The notes: generated by a model from the sequence alone, not told the origin. Shown: positions 15,647-24,772, counted from the first letter of the stretch. The stretch is 64,000 bases of DNA from Brotaphodocola faecis (GCF_040096075.1 NZ_JBBMFJ010000004.1:1-64000), one strand, 5' to 3'. A program made the numbers and translations.

Positions 15647-16270
15647 ATGAGCCGTAAGGGAATTTTAGCGGTTGTTTCCGGCTTTTCGGGAGCAGGAAAA
15701 GGAACTTTGATGAAAGCACTGCTTTCAGAACATGCAGACCAGTACGCGTTATCCATTTCCGCCACCACACGCGGACCACGCGAGGGGGAAGTGGACGGCA
15801 GAGAGTATTTCTTCAAGACAAAAGAGCAGTTTGAGCAGATGATCGAAGATGGTGAACTGATCGAACATGCCTGCTACGTGGGTAACTATTATGGAACCCC
15901 GAAGAGCTATGTTATGGAGCAGCTGGAAGCCGGAAAGAATGTCATTCTGGAAATTGAGATCCAGGGTGCTTTGAATGTAAAGAAAAAATTCCCAGATACT
16001 CTGCTGTTATTCGTAACACCGCCAAGTGCCCAGGAGCTGGAGCACAGACTGCGGGGCCGCGGCACCGAGACAGATGAGGTCATCAGGAGCCGCTTAAAAC
16101 GCGCGGTGGAAGAGGCTGAGTTCATGGACCACTATGACTACATTCTGGTAAACGATGATCTGGAAACCTGTGTACAGGAAATGCATGAGCTCATTCAGGC
16201 ACAGCGCCACAAAACTTCCCAGAACCAGGAGTTCATCGCAGAAATGAAAGAGGATTTAAAGCAGTTTTAA
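15647..16270 (+). CDS. gmk: Guanylate kinase
   Basis: A 207-residue kinase converting GMP and ATP to GDP and ADP. P-loop GFSGAGKGT lies near the N-terminus, followed by the GMP-binding block SATTRGPREGEVDGREYFF and the lid region (RGRGTETDEVIRSRL). The second ATG (15647) is preferred to 15641 because the GAGG site at 15636-15639 would be only one base from the first. It lies in the yicC-gmk-rpoZ run, supplying purine nucleotides alongside a polymerase subunit. Confidence 0.95.
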   Translation: MSRKGILAVVSGFSGAGKGTLMKALLSEHADQYALSISATTRGPREGEVDGREYFFKTKEQFEQMIEDGELIEHACYVGNYYGTPKSYVMEQLEAGKNVILEIEIQGALNVKKKFPDTLLLFVTPPSAQELEHRLRGRGTETDEVIRSRLKRAVEEAEFMDHYDYILVNDDLETCVQEMHELIQAQRHKTSQNQEFIAEMKEDLKQF

Positions 16271-16340
16271 ATGAGACTGTTTTTATCATAAAACATTATA
16301 CAAGAAAAGAAGATATTATCCCCCAGAAAGGAGTTTTATT

Positions 16341-16673
16341 ATGTTACATCCATCCTATACAGATTTGATCAACGCAGTAAACAGCGAGGTTGAGCCGGGC
16401 GAGCAGCCGGTCGTACAGAGCCGTTATTCCATCGTTCTTGCAACCTCCAAGCGTGCAAGACAGATCATCGGCGGAGATGAGCCGCTCATCGCAAAGGCAG
16501 CAGGCAAAAAGCCGCTTTCCATCGCAGTTCAGGAGCTTTACGAGGGTAAGGTAAAAATTCTTGGCGATAACGATGTGGAAGAAGAGGAAGAGGCAAAGGC
16601 CATCGAAGCTGCAGCAGACGGAGATCCGGAAGCATTCGAGACCGAAGCGGAGCAGGTTGAGGAAGAAGAGTAA
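16341..16673 (+). CDS. rpoZ: RNA polymerase omega subunit
   Basis: A 110-residue omega subunit with the conserved start (MLHPSYTDL) and core (RYSIVLATSKRARQI, KPLSIAVQELYEGKV). The last 35 residues form a very acidic tail (EEEEEAKAIEAAADGDPEA..., ending EEEE), a lineage-specific extension. Ribosome site AAAGGAG. It follows gmk by 70 bases and ends before a terminator at 16701. Confidence 0.93.
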   Translation: MLHPSYTDLINAVNSEVEPGEQPVVQSRYSIVLATSKRARQIIGGDEPLIAKAAGKKPLSIAVQELYEGKVKILGDNDVEEEEEAKAIEAAADGDPEAFETEAEQVEEEE

Positions 16674-16700
16674 AAATTAGGATACGATAAAAGAAAGGAG

Positions 16701-16734
16701 AAGGCCGTCTCACGATTGGGGGAGATGGCTTTTT
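16701..16734 (+). terminator. Terminator after rpoZ
   Basis: Stem of GGCCGTCTC with GGAGATGGCT (one G-T pair), loop of about 9 bases, then TTTTT. It may be partial, since rimO begins 25 bases later without a clear promoter of its own. Confidence 0.7.
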
Positions 16735-16758
16735 CCATAAAACAGGAGTTTGAAATTT

Positions 16759-18099
16759 ATGAAGATTTTATGTGTTTCCCTTGGCTGTGACAAAAACCTG
16801 GTGGATACCGAGATGATGCTCGGTCTCTTAAACCGGGATGGTCACACCTTTACAGACGATGAAAACGAGGCAGATATCATTGTGGTTAATACCTGCTGTT
16901 TCATCAACGACGCGAAAGAAGAGAGCGTCAACACCATCCTGGAGATGGCGGAACTGAAAAAGACCGGCAAGTGCAAGGCACTGATCGTGACTGGCTGTAT
17001 GGCCCAGCGCTACAAACAGGAGATCATCGATGAGATCCCGGAGGTAGACGGTATTCTTGGCACCTCCACTTACGATGAGATTTCCAACGTGTTAAAGCAG
17101 GCCCTTGGTGGTGAGGAGCATGTCAGCTGTTTCCATGACCTGAATGCGCTCCCGGAGGTGGAAACCGAGCGTATCATCACCACTGGCGGACATTATGCGT
17201 TCCTGAAGATTGCAGAGGGCTGTGACAAGCACTGTACCTACTGCATCATCCCAAGCCTGCGCGGCAATTACCGCAGTGTGCCGATGGAGCGCCTGTTAAA
17301 AGAGGCAAACCAGCTGGCCGACCAGGGCGTACGGGAACTGATTCTGGTGGCACAGGAGACCACTCTTTACGGCGTGGACTTATATGGAAAGAAAATGCTT
17401 CCGGAGCTGCTTCACAAGCTGGCAGAGATCCCGGGCATTTACTGGATCCGCGTTCAGTACTGCTATCCGGAGGAAATCACCGACGAGTTCATCGAAGCAA
17501 TCCGTACGGAAGAAAAGGTCTGCCACTATCTGGATGTTCCGATCCAGCACGCGAGTGACCGCATTTTAAAGCGCATGGGACGCCGCACCAATCAGGCACA
17601 GCTTCGCGAGATCATTGGAAAGCTTCGTGCCGCAGTGCCGGATATTGCAATCCGTACCACTATGATCTCCGGATTCCCGGGAGAGACCCAGGAAGACCAT
17701 GAAGAGGTCATGCGGTTTGTGGATGAAATGGAGTTTGAGCGTCTTGGTGTATTTACGTATTCCGCGGAGGAAGATACTCCGGCAGCAACTTTCCCGGATC
17801 AGATCCCGGAGGAAGTGAAGGAAGAACGCCGTGACGAGATCATGGAGCTTCAGCAGGAGATTGCCTTTGAAAAGTCCGAGTCCATGGTTGGACGTGTTCT
17901 GGATGTGATGATCGAGGGCAAGGTGGCCGATGAAGCCGCTTATGTAGGAAGAACCTATATGGATGCCCCGAATGTAGATGGATATATCTTTGTTAACAGT
18001 GGTGAGCTTTTTATGTCCGGTGATTTTGTCCGGGTGAAGGTAACCGGTTCCAATGATTATGACCTGATCGGGGAGGTATACGATGAATCTGCCGAATAA
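16759..18099 (+). CDS. rimO: Ribosomal protein S12 methylthiotransferase RimO
   Basis: A 446-residue radical-SAM enzyme that methylthiolates an aspartate of ribosomal protein S12. The N-terminal UPF0004 domain has its three cluster cysteines (SLGCDKN, NTCCF, TGCMAQ), the radical-SAM motif is CDKHCTYC (Cys155, Cys159, Cys162), and a C-terminal TRAM domain closes the protein. The start ATG 16759 has CAGGAG 10 bases upstream. The stop overlaps pgsA by 17 bases, so the two are translationally coupled. Confidence 0.95.
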   Translation: MKILCVSLGCDKNLVDTEMMLGLLNRDGHTFTDDENEADIIVVNTCCFINDAKEESVNTILEMAELKKTGKCKALIVTGCMAQRYKQEIIDEIPEVDGILGTSTYDEISNVLKQALGGEEHVSCFHDLNALPEVETERIITTGGHYAFLKIAEGCDKHCTYCIIPSLRGNYRSVPMERLLKEANQLADQGVRELILVAQETTLYGVDLYGKKMLPELLHKLAEIPGIYWIRVQYCYPEEITDEFIEAIRTEEKVCHYLDVPIQHASDRILKRMGRRTNQAQLREIIGKLRAAVPDIAIRTTMISGFPGETQEDHEEVMRFVDEMEFERLGVFTYSAEEDTPAATFPDQIPEEVKEERRDEIMELQQEIAFEKSESMVGRVLDVMIEGKVADEAAYVGRTYMDAPNVDGYIFVNSGELFMSGDFVRVKVTGSNDYDLIGEVYDESAE

Positions 18100-18625
18100 A
18101 CTTACCGTAATGCGGGTGATCATGATCCCGTTTTTTGTAATCAGTCTGCTGGCATTTCAAGGAGAAGTACGCCTGCTGCGCAATCTGGCGGCGGCCATCT
18201 TCATTGTAGCCAGTCTGACGGATATGCTGGATGGAAAGATTGCCAGAAAGTATAACCTGGTGACAAATTTTGGAAAGTTCATGGATCCGTTGGCGGACAA
18301 GCTTCTGGTCTGTTCCGCACTGATCTGTCTCATTGAACTGGGACAGCTTCCAGCCTGGATGGTCATCATCATCGTCAGCCGGGAATTCATCATCAGCGGA
18401 TTCCGTCTGATTGCCGCGGAGCAGGGCATTGTGATCGCTGCCAGCTACTGGGGCAAATTTAAGACCACATTCCAGATGATCGCGGTTATCTTAATGATCG
18501 TGAATCTTCCGGTGCTTCATATTCTGACGGTGGCCTGCACCTGGATTGCCCTGGTGTTGACCGTAGTTTCGCTTGTAGATTACATTGCAAAGAATCATAA
18601 AGTGCTTACAGAGGGGGCAATTTAA
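18083..18625 (+). CDS. pgsA: CDP-diacylglycerol--glycerol-3-phosphate 3-phosphatidyltransferase
   Basis: A 180-residue membrane enzyme making phosphatidylglycerol phosphate, the first step to phosphatidylglycerol. It shows the CDP-alcohol phosphotransferase motif DMLDGKIARKYNLVTNFGKFMDPLADK within about residues 47-73 (D-x2-DG-x2-AR...G-x3-D-x3-D) and several membrane helices. It overlaps rimO by 17 bases and abuts cinA directly, a usual order in Firmicutes. Confidence 0.94.
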   Translation: MNLPNKLTVMRVIMIPFFVISLLAFQGEVRLLRNLAAAIFIVASLTDMLDGKIARKYNLVTNFGKFMDPLADKLLVCSALICLIELGQLPAWMVIIIVSREFIISGFRLIAAEQGIVIAASYWGKFKTTFQMIAVILMIVNLPVLHILTVACTWIALVLTVVSLVDYIAKNHKVLTEGAI

Positions 18626-19873
18626 ATGGTAGTAGAACTGATTTCAGTCGGTACTGAGCTTTTGCTTGGCAATATTGTAAATACCAATACCCAGTTCCTC
18701 GCGGAGAAATGCGCGCTGCTGGGCCTGACCATGTACCATCAGGTAACAGTTGGAGATAACCATGACCGTCTGGCCGAGGTGATCCGGACCGCGTTAAAGC
18801 GCTCGGATGTCATCATTCTGACTGGCGGCCTTGGACCGACCGAGGATGACCTGACCAAGGAGGTCTGCGCGGAGGTTATGGGCTTCCCGTTAGTGGAAGA
18901 CAAGCATACCCGTGAACGGATCGAGGAGTATTTCCGCAACAACATTTACAAGGTGATTTCCGATAATAACTGGAAACAGGCCATTGTTCCGGCGGGCTGC
19001 ATTGTCCTGGACAATGATAACGGCACTGCGCCGGGCCTGATCCTGGAGAAATACGGTAAATCCGCCATCCTTCTTCCGGGACCGCCGAATGAGCTGTATC
19101 CGCTGTTTATGAATCAGGTATACCCATATCTGCAGAAGCTGCAGCCGGAAGTCATCCGTTCCCAGATGGTCAAGGTCTGCGGCATCGGAGAGAGTCAGGT
19201 GGAGGACAAGCTGCTGGACCTCATCGATAAACAGCAGAATCCGACCATTGCCACCTATGCAAAGACCGGAGAAGTTCACATCCGCGTGACGGCAAAGGCA
19301 GCTACCGAGGAAGAAGCCAAGAAACTGGTGAAACCGGTGGTAAAAGAAATCAAGAACCGTTTCGGTGACTGTGTCTACTCCACGAAGGAAGAGGAGACCC
19401 TGGAACAGGCTGTGGTTAAGCTGTTAAAGAAATACGAGCTGACGGTGACCACGGCGGAGTCCTGTACCGGCGGACTGCTGGCCGGACGCATCATCAATGT
19501 GCCGGGGGCTTCCGAGGTTTACAACGAGGGCTTTATCACCTATTCCAACAAAGCAAAACGCAAATATCTGGATGTCAGCAAGAGTACGTTAAAGAAATAC
19601 GGTGCTGTCAGCGAGCAGACCGCAAGGGAGATGGCGACCGGTGGCGTGTTTGCCACCGATTCCGATGCCTGTGTGGCTGTGACCGGCCTGGCTGGTCCGG
19701 ACGGCGGCAGCGAGGAAAAACCGGTGGGTCTGGTTTACATTGCGACTTACATGAAGGACAAGGTCAATGTCCAGAAGTATCAGTTTAAGGGCAACCGGGC
19801 AAAAATCCGGGAGCAGGCAGTGGTAAAGGGACTGGATCTTCTGCGCCGTTCCATTCTCGACAATTACCGGTAA
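18626..19873 (+). CDS. cinA: CinA-family nicotinamide-nucleotide amidohydrolase / competence-damage protein
   Basis: A 415-residue two-domain protein: N-terminal MoCF-biosynthesis-like domain (VELISVGTELLLGNIVNTN, GGLGPTEDDLTKE) and C-terminal CinA domain (TAESCTGGLLAGRIINVPGAS, VTGLAGPDGGSEEKPVGLVYIA). CinA proteins deamidate nicotinamide mononucleotide or hydrolyse ADP-ribose in NAD recycling and in some species are induced with competence. The ATG follows the pgsA stop directly, with GAGGGGG just upstream. Confidence 0.94.
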   Translation: MVVELISVGTELLLGNIVNTNTQFLAEKCALLGLTMYHQVTVGDNHDRLAEVIRTALKRSDVIILTGGLGPTEDDLTKEVCAEVMGFPLVEDKHTRERIEEYFRNNIYKVISDNNWKQAIVPAGCIVLDNDNGTAPGLILEKYGKSAILLPGPPNELYPLFMNQVYPYLQKLQPEVIRSQMVKVCGIGESQVEDKLLDLIDKQQNPTIATYAKTGEVHIRVTAKAATEEEAKKLVKPVVKEIKNRFGDCVYSTKEEETLEQAVVKLLKKYELTVTTAESCTGGLLAGRIINVPGASEVYNEGFITYSNKAKRKYLDVSKSTLKKYGAVSEQTAREMATGGVFATDSDACVAVTGLAGPDGGSEEKPVGLVYIATYMKDKVNVQKYQFKGNRAKIREQAVVKGLDLLRRSILDNYR

Positions 19874-19914
19874 AATCACCGGAAAGCAGATGATGGCAAA
19901 AAGGAGAAAATGCG

Positions 19915-20241
19915 ATGCAGTGGTACAGTCATTTGTATGTGGGGAAAAAGGCAAAGCGGCACCGGTATGCCATCATTCAGGGCATCCGGGAAGAAAAGCT
20001 GCAGCCAGAGGTTTATGTGATTACCTCCCCGCAAAATGGAGAGAATCTCTGTGACATCTATCCTTCTGCCATGCTTCTGGTCCCATCGGAAAAGAAGAAA
20101 GAGCGCATGATCCTGGGAATCGCGGTTACATACTGGGAAGCCCTGGAGGTGGTCCGCGGGATGGTAGATGATCTGTATCAGAAAACAGGAGAGGTATCAG
20201 CGGCGTCCTTTGCCCGCTTTACAGGGTATGATGTATGGTAG
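19915..20241 (+). CDS. Hypothetical protein, 108 residues
   Basis: A soluble 108-residue protein that I do not recognise. It starts MQWYSHLYVGKKAKRHRYAIIQGIREEKLQPEVYVIT, has no membrane segment or cysteine pair, and ends in a helical GMVDDLYQKTG segment. It has a good ribosome site (AAAAGGAGA) 7 bases before the ATG and overlaps the DUF2953 gene by 7 bases, so it is probably real and translated with the ytfI-gerW group. That places it near envelope or spore functions, but no role can be assigned. Confidence 0.7.
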   Translation: MQWYSHLYVGKKAKRHRYAIIQGIREEKLQPEVYVITSPQNGENLCDIYPSAMLLVPSEKKKERMILGIAVTYWEALEVVRGMVDDLYQKTGEVSAASFARFTGYDVW

Positions 20242-21230
20242 CAATCGTACTGGGAATCTTAAAAATAATCGGAATCCTGCTTCTGGTGGTGCTGGGACTG
20301 CTTCTGTTTGTGATCTTAAGCGTGCTGTTTGTGCCGGTCCGGTACCGGGCGGAGGGCAGCTTTTATGAAAGCCTGAAAGCAAAGGCATCGGTCAGCTGGT
20401 TTCTGCATCTGATTTCCCTGAAGGTTTCTTATGATGAAAAAATGCAGACGGATTTTCGGATTCTCTGGTTCCATCCGGGACGGGAAACGAATGAGGAGGA
20501 TACGGACCAGGCAGAATCCGGCAGGACAGAATGTGAAACAGGCGGGGGAAAAACAGACAAGGCAGAACCTCGAATGGATGAGGCTGAAGCGGTGAAGGAA
20601 AACACTGCAGGAGCGGAGACAGGAAAACAGGATCTGAAAGACGAACTGGCGGAGCGGGTGGAAACCGCGGAAGTGCCGGGAACTTCGGAAACTCCTGAAA
20701 ATCCTGAAACAGAGACACCGGATGACGCAGATTCAAAACCGAAAAAATCACGTTTCCGCCTGTCTGCGATTCCGGAACGGATTTGCAGATGGATAGCAGG
20801 AATGAAAGCCAGAATCCACAGAATTTCCCAAAGGCTCAAAGGGATTGCCGGGAAATTCAGGCATGGCAAGGCCCGGTGGGAGACAATCCGGGCCTTTATC
20901 CGGGATGAGGAAAACAAAAAAGCATTCCGTCTGGCAAAAAAGCAGATTTTCGCGGTTATCCGGCATGTCCTGCCGCGGAAACTGGAAGGAAAAGTGCATT
21001 TTGGTTTTGATGATCCGTACACGAGCGGCCAGGTCCTTACCTGGATCAGTCCGTTTTACGGCCTGTATGGACGGCATGTCCAGGTGATCCCGGATTTTCT
21101 GGAACCGTGCCTGGAGGGAGAACTGAAACTGAAAGGACGCATCCGCCTGGGAACGCTTTTGTTTCTGGTATTCCGGATGCTTCAGAATAAACAGATCCGT
21201 TTGTGGATCAGAAAATGGCGGGAATCTTAA
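20235..21230 (+). CDS. DUF2953 protein (YtfI-like)
   Basis: A 331-residue protein with one strong N-terminal membrane helix (residues 4-32), the opening VPVRYRAEGSFYESLKAKASVSW typical of DUF2953, a long acidic and low-complexity middle (about 80-165, rich in Glu, Thr and Pro), and a conserved end (DPYTSGQVLTWISPFYGLYGRHVQVIPDF). B. subtilis YtfI belongs to this family and its gene neighbours ytfJ/gerW, exactly as here, so a sporulation-related role is inferred from the pairing. Its function is not known biochemically. Confidence 0.8.
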   Translation: MVAIVLGILKIIGILLLVVLGLLLFVILSVLFVPVRYRAEGSFYESLKAKASVSWFLHLISLKVSYDEKMQTDFRILWFHPGRETNEEDTDQAESGRTECETGGGKTDKAEPRMDEAEAVKENTAGAETGKQDLKDELAERVETAEVPGTSETPENPETETPDDADSKPKKSRFRLSAIPERICRWIAGMKARIHRISQRLKGIAGKFRHGKARWETIRAFIRDEENKKAFRLAKKQIFAVIRHVLPRKLEGKVHFGFDDPYTSGQVLTWISPFYGLYGRHVQVIPDFLEPCLEGELKLKGRIRLGTLLFLVFRMLQNKQIRLWIRKWRES

Positions 21231-21269
21231 GGCCTGGAATTCCCGGCCGTCCGCATGAAGGAGGACAAT

Positions 21270-21698
21270 ATGGCAGAGAATCAATTTGTTTCAACAGTAG
21301 AAGCCCTGTTTAAGGGGATGGATCAGTTTGTAACGACAAAGACGGTGGTAGGAGATGCCGTGAAGGTGGACGATGCCATCATCCTCCCGCTGGTGGATGT
21401 GACCTGTGGCATGGCAGCCGGTTCCTTTGCGGACAACGCAAAGCATAACGGCGGAGGCGGCATGAGCGCCAAGATGAGCCCCAGCGCAGTTCTTGTGATC
21501 CAGAACGGCGTGACGAAGCTGGTCAACATCAAACAGCAGGATGCGGTAACCAAGGTTCTTGACATGGTGCCGGATTTCGTGAACAAGTTTGTTGGCGGAA
21601 AGCAGGAAGAGGTTTCGGAAAAGGCCATGGAAAGCGCGCAGGAGCTTGCTGCGGCCAGTGAGGAGACAGAAAAAAAGACGGAAGAACAGACCGAATAA
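21270..21698 (+). CDS. gerW: GerW/YtfJ-family sporulation protein
   Basis: A 142-residue protein of the GerW (YtfJ) family, required for a lytic enzyme's action during germination in Bacillus. Diagnostic stretches are TVVGDAVKVDDAIILPLVDVTCGMAAGSFA and the glycine-rich NGGGGMSAKMSPSAVLVIQNG. A Glu/Ala-rich tail ends the protein. The ATG 21270 has AAGGAGG at 21258-21264; the frame extends further but without a site. It follows the DUF2953 gene by 39 bases. Confidence 0.88.
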   Translation: MAENQFVSTVEALFKGMDQFVTTKTVVGDAVKVDDAIILPLVDVTCGMAAGSFADNAKHNGGGGMSAKMSPSAVLVIQNGVTKLVNIKQQDAVTKVLDMVPDFVNKFVGGKQEEVSEKAMESAQELAAASEETEKKTEEQTE

Positions 21699-21875
21699 TC
21701 GGTGTGGTTCATCCTGCACGGGTTACAGAATGAGAAAAGAGCAATAGGCGTATCGTATAAGCCCCGGTTCATACCTTGTGGGATACGGCATATACTGATA
21801 GTGAAAACTTACGCTGCTGTTTCTGCGTCAGACGATGATGCGGAAATGGCTGCGTTTTCATATCAGGAGGCCGCC

Positions 21876-22013
21876 ATGAGGCGTGTTCTGGGGCTTATGC
21901 TTTTTTGTTTTGGGATCGGCATGACGCTTCTTTTGTTTATTCCGGAGACATTGTCGACGCTGATTTTTATTATCGGATGCCTGACTTTGGGATATTATCT
22001 GTTTTGTGGGTGA
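21876..22013 (+). CDS. Small membrane protein, 45 residues
   Basis: MRRVLGLMLFCFGIGMTLLLF followed by a second hydrophobic stretch (LSTLIFIIGCLTLGYYLFC) forms a two-helix hairpin. The ribosome site AGGAGG (21865-21870) 5 bases before the ATG makes translation likely. Short proteins of this kind are frequent in Lachnospiraceae; no function is known. Confidence 0.7.
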   Translation: MRRVLGLMLFCFGIGMTLLLFIPETLSTLIFIIGCLTLGYYLFCG

Positions 22014-22070
22014 GAAAAATGTGAAAAAACACAGAACCCTGCGAAATTAGAAGATTTACGGAAAATCTAA

Positions 22071-22105
22071 AACGAAAAAGAGGACATGTCAAACGACATG
22101 TCCTC
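22071..22105 (-). terminator. rpmB terminator
   Basis: On the minus strand GAGGACATGTC / GACATGTCCTC (perfect 11-bp stem, 4-base loop) followed by TTTTTCGTTTT. Confidence 0.93.
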
Positions 22106-22120
22106 AGCATTCAGTTCCAA

Positions 22121-22306
22121 TTATGCTCTTTCAACTAAGCCAGAACGTAAGCAAGAAGTACATACATACATCTTCTTAGCTCCTCCATTAACTTTAACCT
22201 TAACGGATTTAACGTTTGCTTTCCAGATCGCGTTGGATCTTCTATGGGAGTGGCTCACGTTATTTCCGAAGTGAGCAGCCTTTTCACAGATTGCACATTT
22301 AGCCAT
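22121..22306 (-). CDS. rpmB: Ribosomal protein L28
   Basis: A 61-residue large-subunit protein, MAKCAICEKAAHFGNNVSHSH..., of the zinc-binding form with two CxxC pairs (Cys4/Cys7 and CTSC near residue 50). Ribosome site AGGAGGTG is 7 bases upstream on the minus strand. It is divergent from asp23-fakA, the same layout as in Bacillus, and has its own promoter and terminator. A short leader hairpin (TGGTTCC/GGGACCA, 22332-22349) lies between promoter and gene. Confidence 0.96.
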   Translation of the reverse strand: MAKCAICEKAAHFGNNVSHSHRRSNAIWKANVKSVKVKVNGGAKKMYVCTSCLRSGLVERA

Positions 22307-22359
22307 GATTGCACCTCCTTAACCGGTACTTGGTCCCGTAAGGAACCACAACATAAAGT

Positions 22360-22388
22360 ATGATAGCAGAAAGTCCTCATTTTGGCAA
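22360..22388 (-). promoter_or_regulatory. rpmB promoter
   Basis: On the minus strand TTGCCA (22388-22383), 17-base spacer, TATCAT (22365-22360). Confidence 0.72.
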
Positions 22389-22494
22389 GTGAAATTTCAC
22401 ATTTTTTTGAGAAAATTATGAAAGGCCCGGAAAAAATTGAGGAAAACGTGGAAAAAATGTTTTTGGGGGTAAATGTTTTCGAGAAAAGTCGTAA

Positions 22495-22523
22495 TGGACA
22501 TAAATAAGGATATATGGTATGAT
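22495..22523 (+). promoter_or_regulatory. asp23-fakA promoter
   Basis: TGGACA (22495-22500), 17-base spacer, TATGAT (22518-22523), giving a leader of about 90 bases before the ATG at 22624. The rest of the 22307-22623 gap is A-rich and shows only the rpmB promoter. Confidence 0.75.
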
Positions 22524-22623
22524 TAATTAGTTAAATAATGCCTTTTTCCGATTGGCATAACAGAAAGCAATGCAGTGGTGTTTTTCGTCCTGCTGCAAAT
22601 AAGATAGATATGGAGGGGTTTCT

Positions 22624-22980
22624 ATGAAGGGACGCATCAACAACAAACTGGGCGAGATTCAGATTAGCTCCGATGTGATCGCCATGTATGCAGGCATGAC
22701 GGCAGTAGAGTGTTTTGGTATTGTTGGTATGGCAGCTGTCAGCATGAAAGACGGACTGGTTAAGCTGTTAAAACGTGAGAGTCTGACCCACGGAATTACC
22801 GTAGAAGTGCAGGACAACCATATTTCCATCGATTTTCACGTGATTGTGGCATACGGCGTCAGCATCTGTGCGGTATCAGACAACCTGATCGCAAGTGTAA
22901 AATACAAAGTAGAAGAATTCACCGGCATGGAGGTTGACAAGATCAACATTTATGTAGAAGGTGTACGAGTTATCGATTAA
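22624..22980 (+). CDS. Asp23/Gls24-family protein (YloU-like)
   Basis: A 118-residue member of the Asp23 (alkaline shock protein) family, with the usual GEIQISSDVIAMYAGMTAVECFGIVGMA opening and NIYVEGVRVI end. Family members gather at the membrane and influence cell-envelope stress responses. Ribosome site TGGAGGGG. It directly precedes fakA, and the asp23-like/fakA pair is strongly conserved (yloU-yloV in Bacillus), so a link with fatty-acid uptake or envelope lipids is plausible. Confidence 0.9.
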   Translation: MKGRINNKLGEIQISSDVIAMYAGMTAVECFGIVGMAAVSMKDGLVKLLKRESLTHGITVEVQDNHISIDFHVIVAYGVSICAVSDNLIASVKYKVEEFTGMEVDKINIYVEGVRVID

Positions 22981-22993
22981 GGAGGACCTGACG

Positions 22994-24691
22994 GTGAGTG
23001 TAAAGGTAGTAGACGCCCGTCTGATGCAGAAGGCATTTCTTGCCGGAGCAAAGGGATTAGAAGCAAAAAAAGAATGGATCAACGAATTAAACGTATTTCC
23101 GGTGCCGGACGGTGATACTGGAACCAACATGACCATGACGATCATGTCTGCGGCAAGAGAAGTGGCAGCAGTAGAGAATCCGACCATGGATTCTCTGGCG
23201 AAGGCCATTTCTTCCGGATCCCTGCGCGGCGCGCGCGGTAACTCCGGCGTAATCTTATCCCAGCTGTTCCGTGGTTTTACCAAGGAAATCAAGGGAAAAG
23301 ACGTTGTTGATGTCAAGACTCTGGCACAGGCTTTTGTCCATGCGACAGAGACTGCATATAAGGCAGTTATGAAGCCGAAAGAGGGTACCATTCTTACGGT
23401 TGCGAAGGGCATGGCAGACAAAGCGGTGGAAGTGGCTGAGGAGACGGATGACGTATTAGAGTTTGGCGGAAAGGTCATTGAGCACGGCGACTATGTATTA
23501 AGCCAGACTCCGGAGATGCTTCCGGTATTAAAGCAGGCCGGTGTGGTAGACTCCGGCGGCCAGGGCTTGATGCAGGTATTAAAAGGTGCTTTTGACGGCT
23601 TAAGCGGAAAGGAAGTAGACATCACGGTTCCGGACGCAAAACCGGTCAGCGCAGCCGCATCTGAGGCAAAGGGCGCAGCGTCCACCGACATCGACACGGC
23701 TCACATCAAATATGGTTACTGCACGGAGTTCATCATCAACCTGGAAAAACATTACGATGAGAACAGCGAGCATGAGTTTAAGGCTTATCTGGAGTCTATC
23801 GGTGATTCCATCGTAGTTGTTTCGGATGATGACATCGTAAAAGTACACGTTCATACCAACGATCCGGGTCTTGCCATTCAGAAGGCACTGACCTATGGTT
23901 CCCTGTCCCGCATGAAGATCGACAACATGCGTGAGGAGCATCAGGAGCGCGTGATTCAGGATGCAGAGCGCAAAGCTGCAGAGCAGAAGGCCGAGGAAGA
24001 AAAGGCTGAGGCAGCCAAGGCAGAGCCGAGAAAACCGTATGGTTTCATTGCTGTATCCGTAGGAGACGGACTGGGCGAAATCTTCAAGGGTATTGGAGCA
24101 GATTATCTGATCGAGGGCGGTCAGACCATGAACCCGAGTACCGAGGATATGGTCAACGCCATTGAGCATGTCAACGCAGATACTGTCTACATCCTGCCGA
24201 ACAACAAGAATATCATTCTGGCTGCAGAGCAGGCAAAGTACCTGGTAGAGGACAAGCAGATCATTGTTGTTCCGTCCAAGACTGTGCCGCAGGGTATTAC
24301 CGCGCTGATCAACTTCATTCCGGACCAGACTCCGGAGGAAAATCTGGAGACCATGGTGGAGGAGATGGGCCGTGTCAAGACCGGTCAGATCACCTACGCA
24401 GTTCGCAATACCGTAATCGATGACATGGAAATACACGAAGGCGATATCATGGGAATCGGCGATCACGGCATGCTGGCTGTCAGCACCAGTCTGGAGAAGA
24501 CCACCGTTGACACCTTAAAGGCAATGCTGGATGAGGATTCTGAGCTGGTTACTGTATACTACGGAAGTGATGTTACCGCAGAGGATGCAGAAGCTCTGAC
24601 TGCAAAACTTCAGGAAAACTTCCCGAATGTAGAAATCGAGCTTCAGGAAGGCGGCCAGCCGATCTATTATTACCTGATTTCTGTAGAGTAA
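22994..24691 (+). CDS. fakA: Fatty acid kinase catalytic subunit (FakA/YloV)
   Basis: A 565-residue protein with an N-terminal DAK2 kinase domain (NELNVFPVPDGDTGTNM... SLRGARGNSGVILSQLFRGF), a middle domain and a C-terminal DegV-like part (PSKTVPQGITALI). With a FakB protein it phosphorylates exogenous fatty acids for lipid synthesis. The start is GTG 22994 with GGAGG 8 bases upstream; the ORF extends upstream into asp23 without a site. A charged Ala/Glu/Lys-rich linker (AERKAAEQKAEEEKAEAAKA) lies near residue 330. Confidence 0.9.
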   Translation: MSVKVVDARLMQKAFLAGAKGLEAKKEWINELNVFPVPDGDTGTNMTMTIMSAAREVAAVENPTMDSLAKAISSGSLRGARGNSGVILSQLFRGFTKEIKGKDVVDVKTLAQAFVHATETAYKAVMKPKEGTILTVAKGMADKAVEVAEETDDVLEFGGKVIEHGDYVLSQTPEMLPVLKQAGVVDSGGQGLMQVLKGAFDGLSGKEVDITVPDAKPVSAAASEAKGAASTDIDTAHIKYGYCTEFIINLEKHYDENSEHEFKAYLESIGDSIVVVSDDDIVKVHVHTNDPGLAIQKALTYGSLSRMKIDNMREEHQERVIQDAERKAAEQKAEEEKAEAAKAEPRKPYGFIAVSVGDGLGEIFKGIGADYLIEGGQTMNPSTEDMVNAIEHVNADTVYILPNNKNIILAAEQAKYLVEDKQIIVVPSKTVPQGITALINFIPDQTPEENLETMVEEMGRVKTGQITYAVRNTVIDDMEIHEGDIMGIGDHGMLAVSTSLEKTTVDTLKAMLDEDSELVTVYYGSDVTAEDAEALTAKLQENFPNVEIELQEGGQPIYYYLISVE

Positions 24692-24720
24692 TCAGAAATA
24701 AATTGTGATGTAAAAATATG

Positions 24721-24755
24721 AGGGGAGTTGTCTGTGCAGATGACTCTCCTTTTGT
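24721..24755 (+). terminator. Possible weak terminator between fakA and recG
   Basis: AGGGGAGTTGTC pairs with GATGACTCTCCT over 12 positions with three G-T pairs, followed by only TTTTG. Some read-through into recG, 18 bases away, is likely. Confidence 0.6.
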
Positions 24756-24772
24756 GATATAGGAGAATGATT

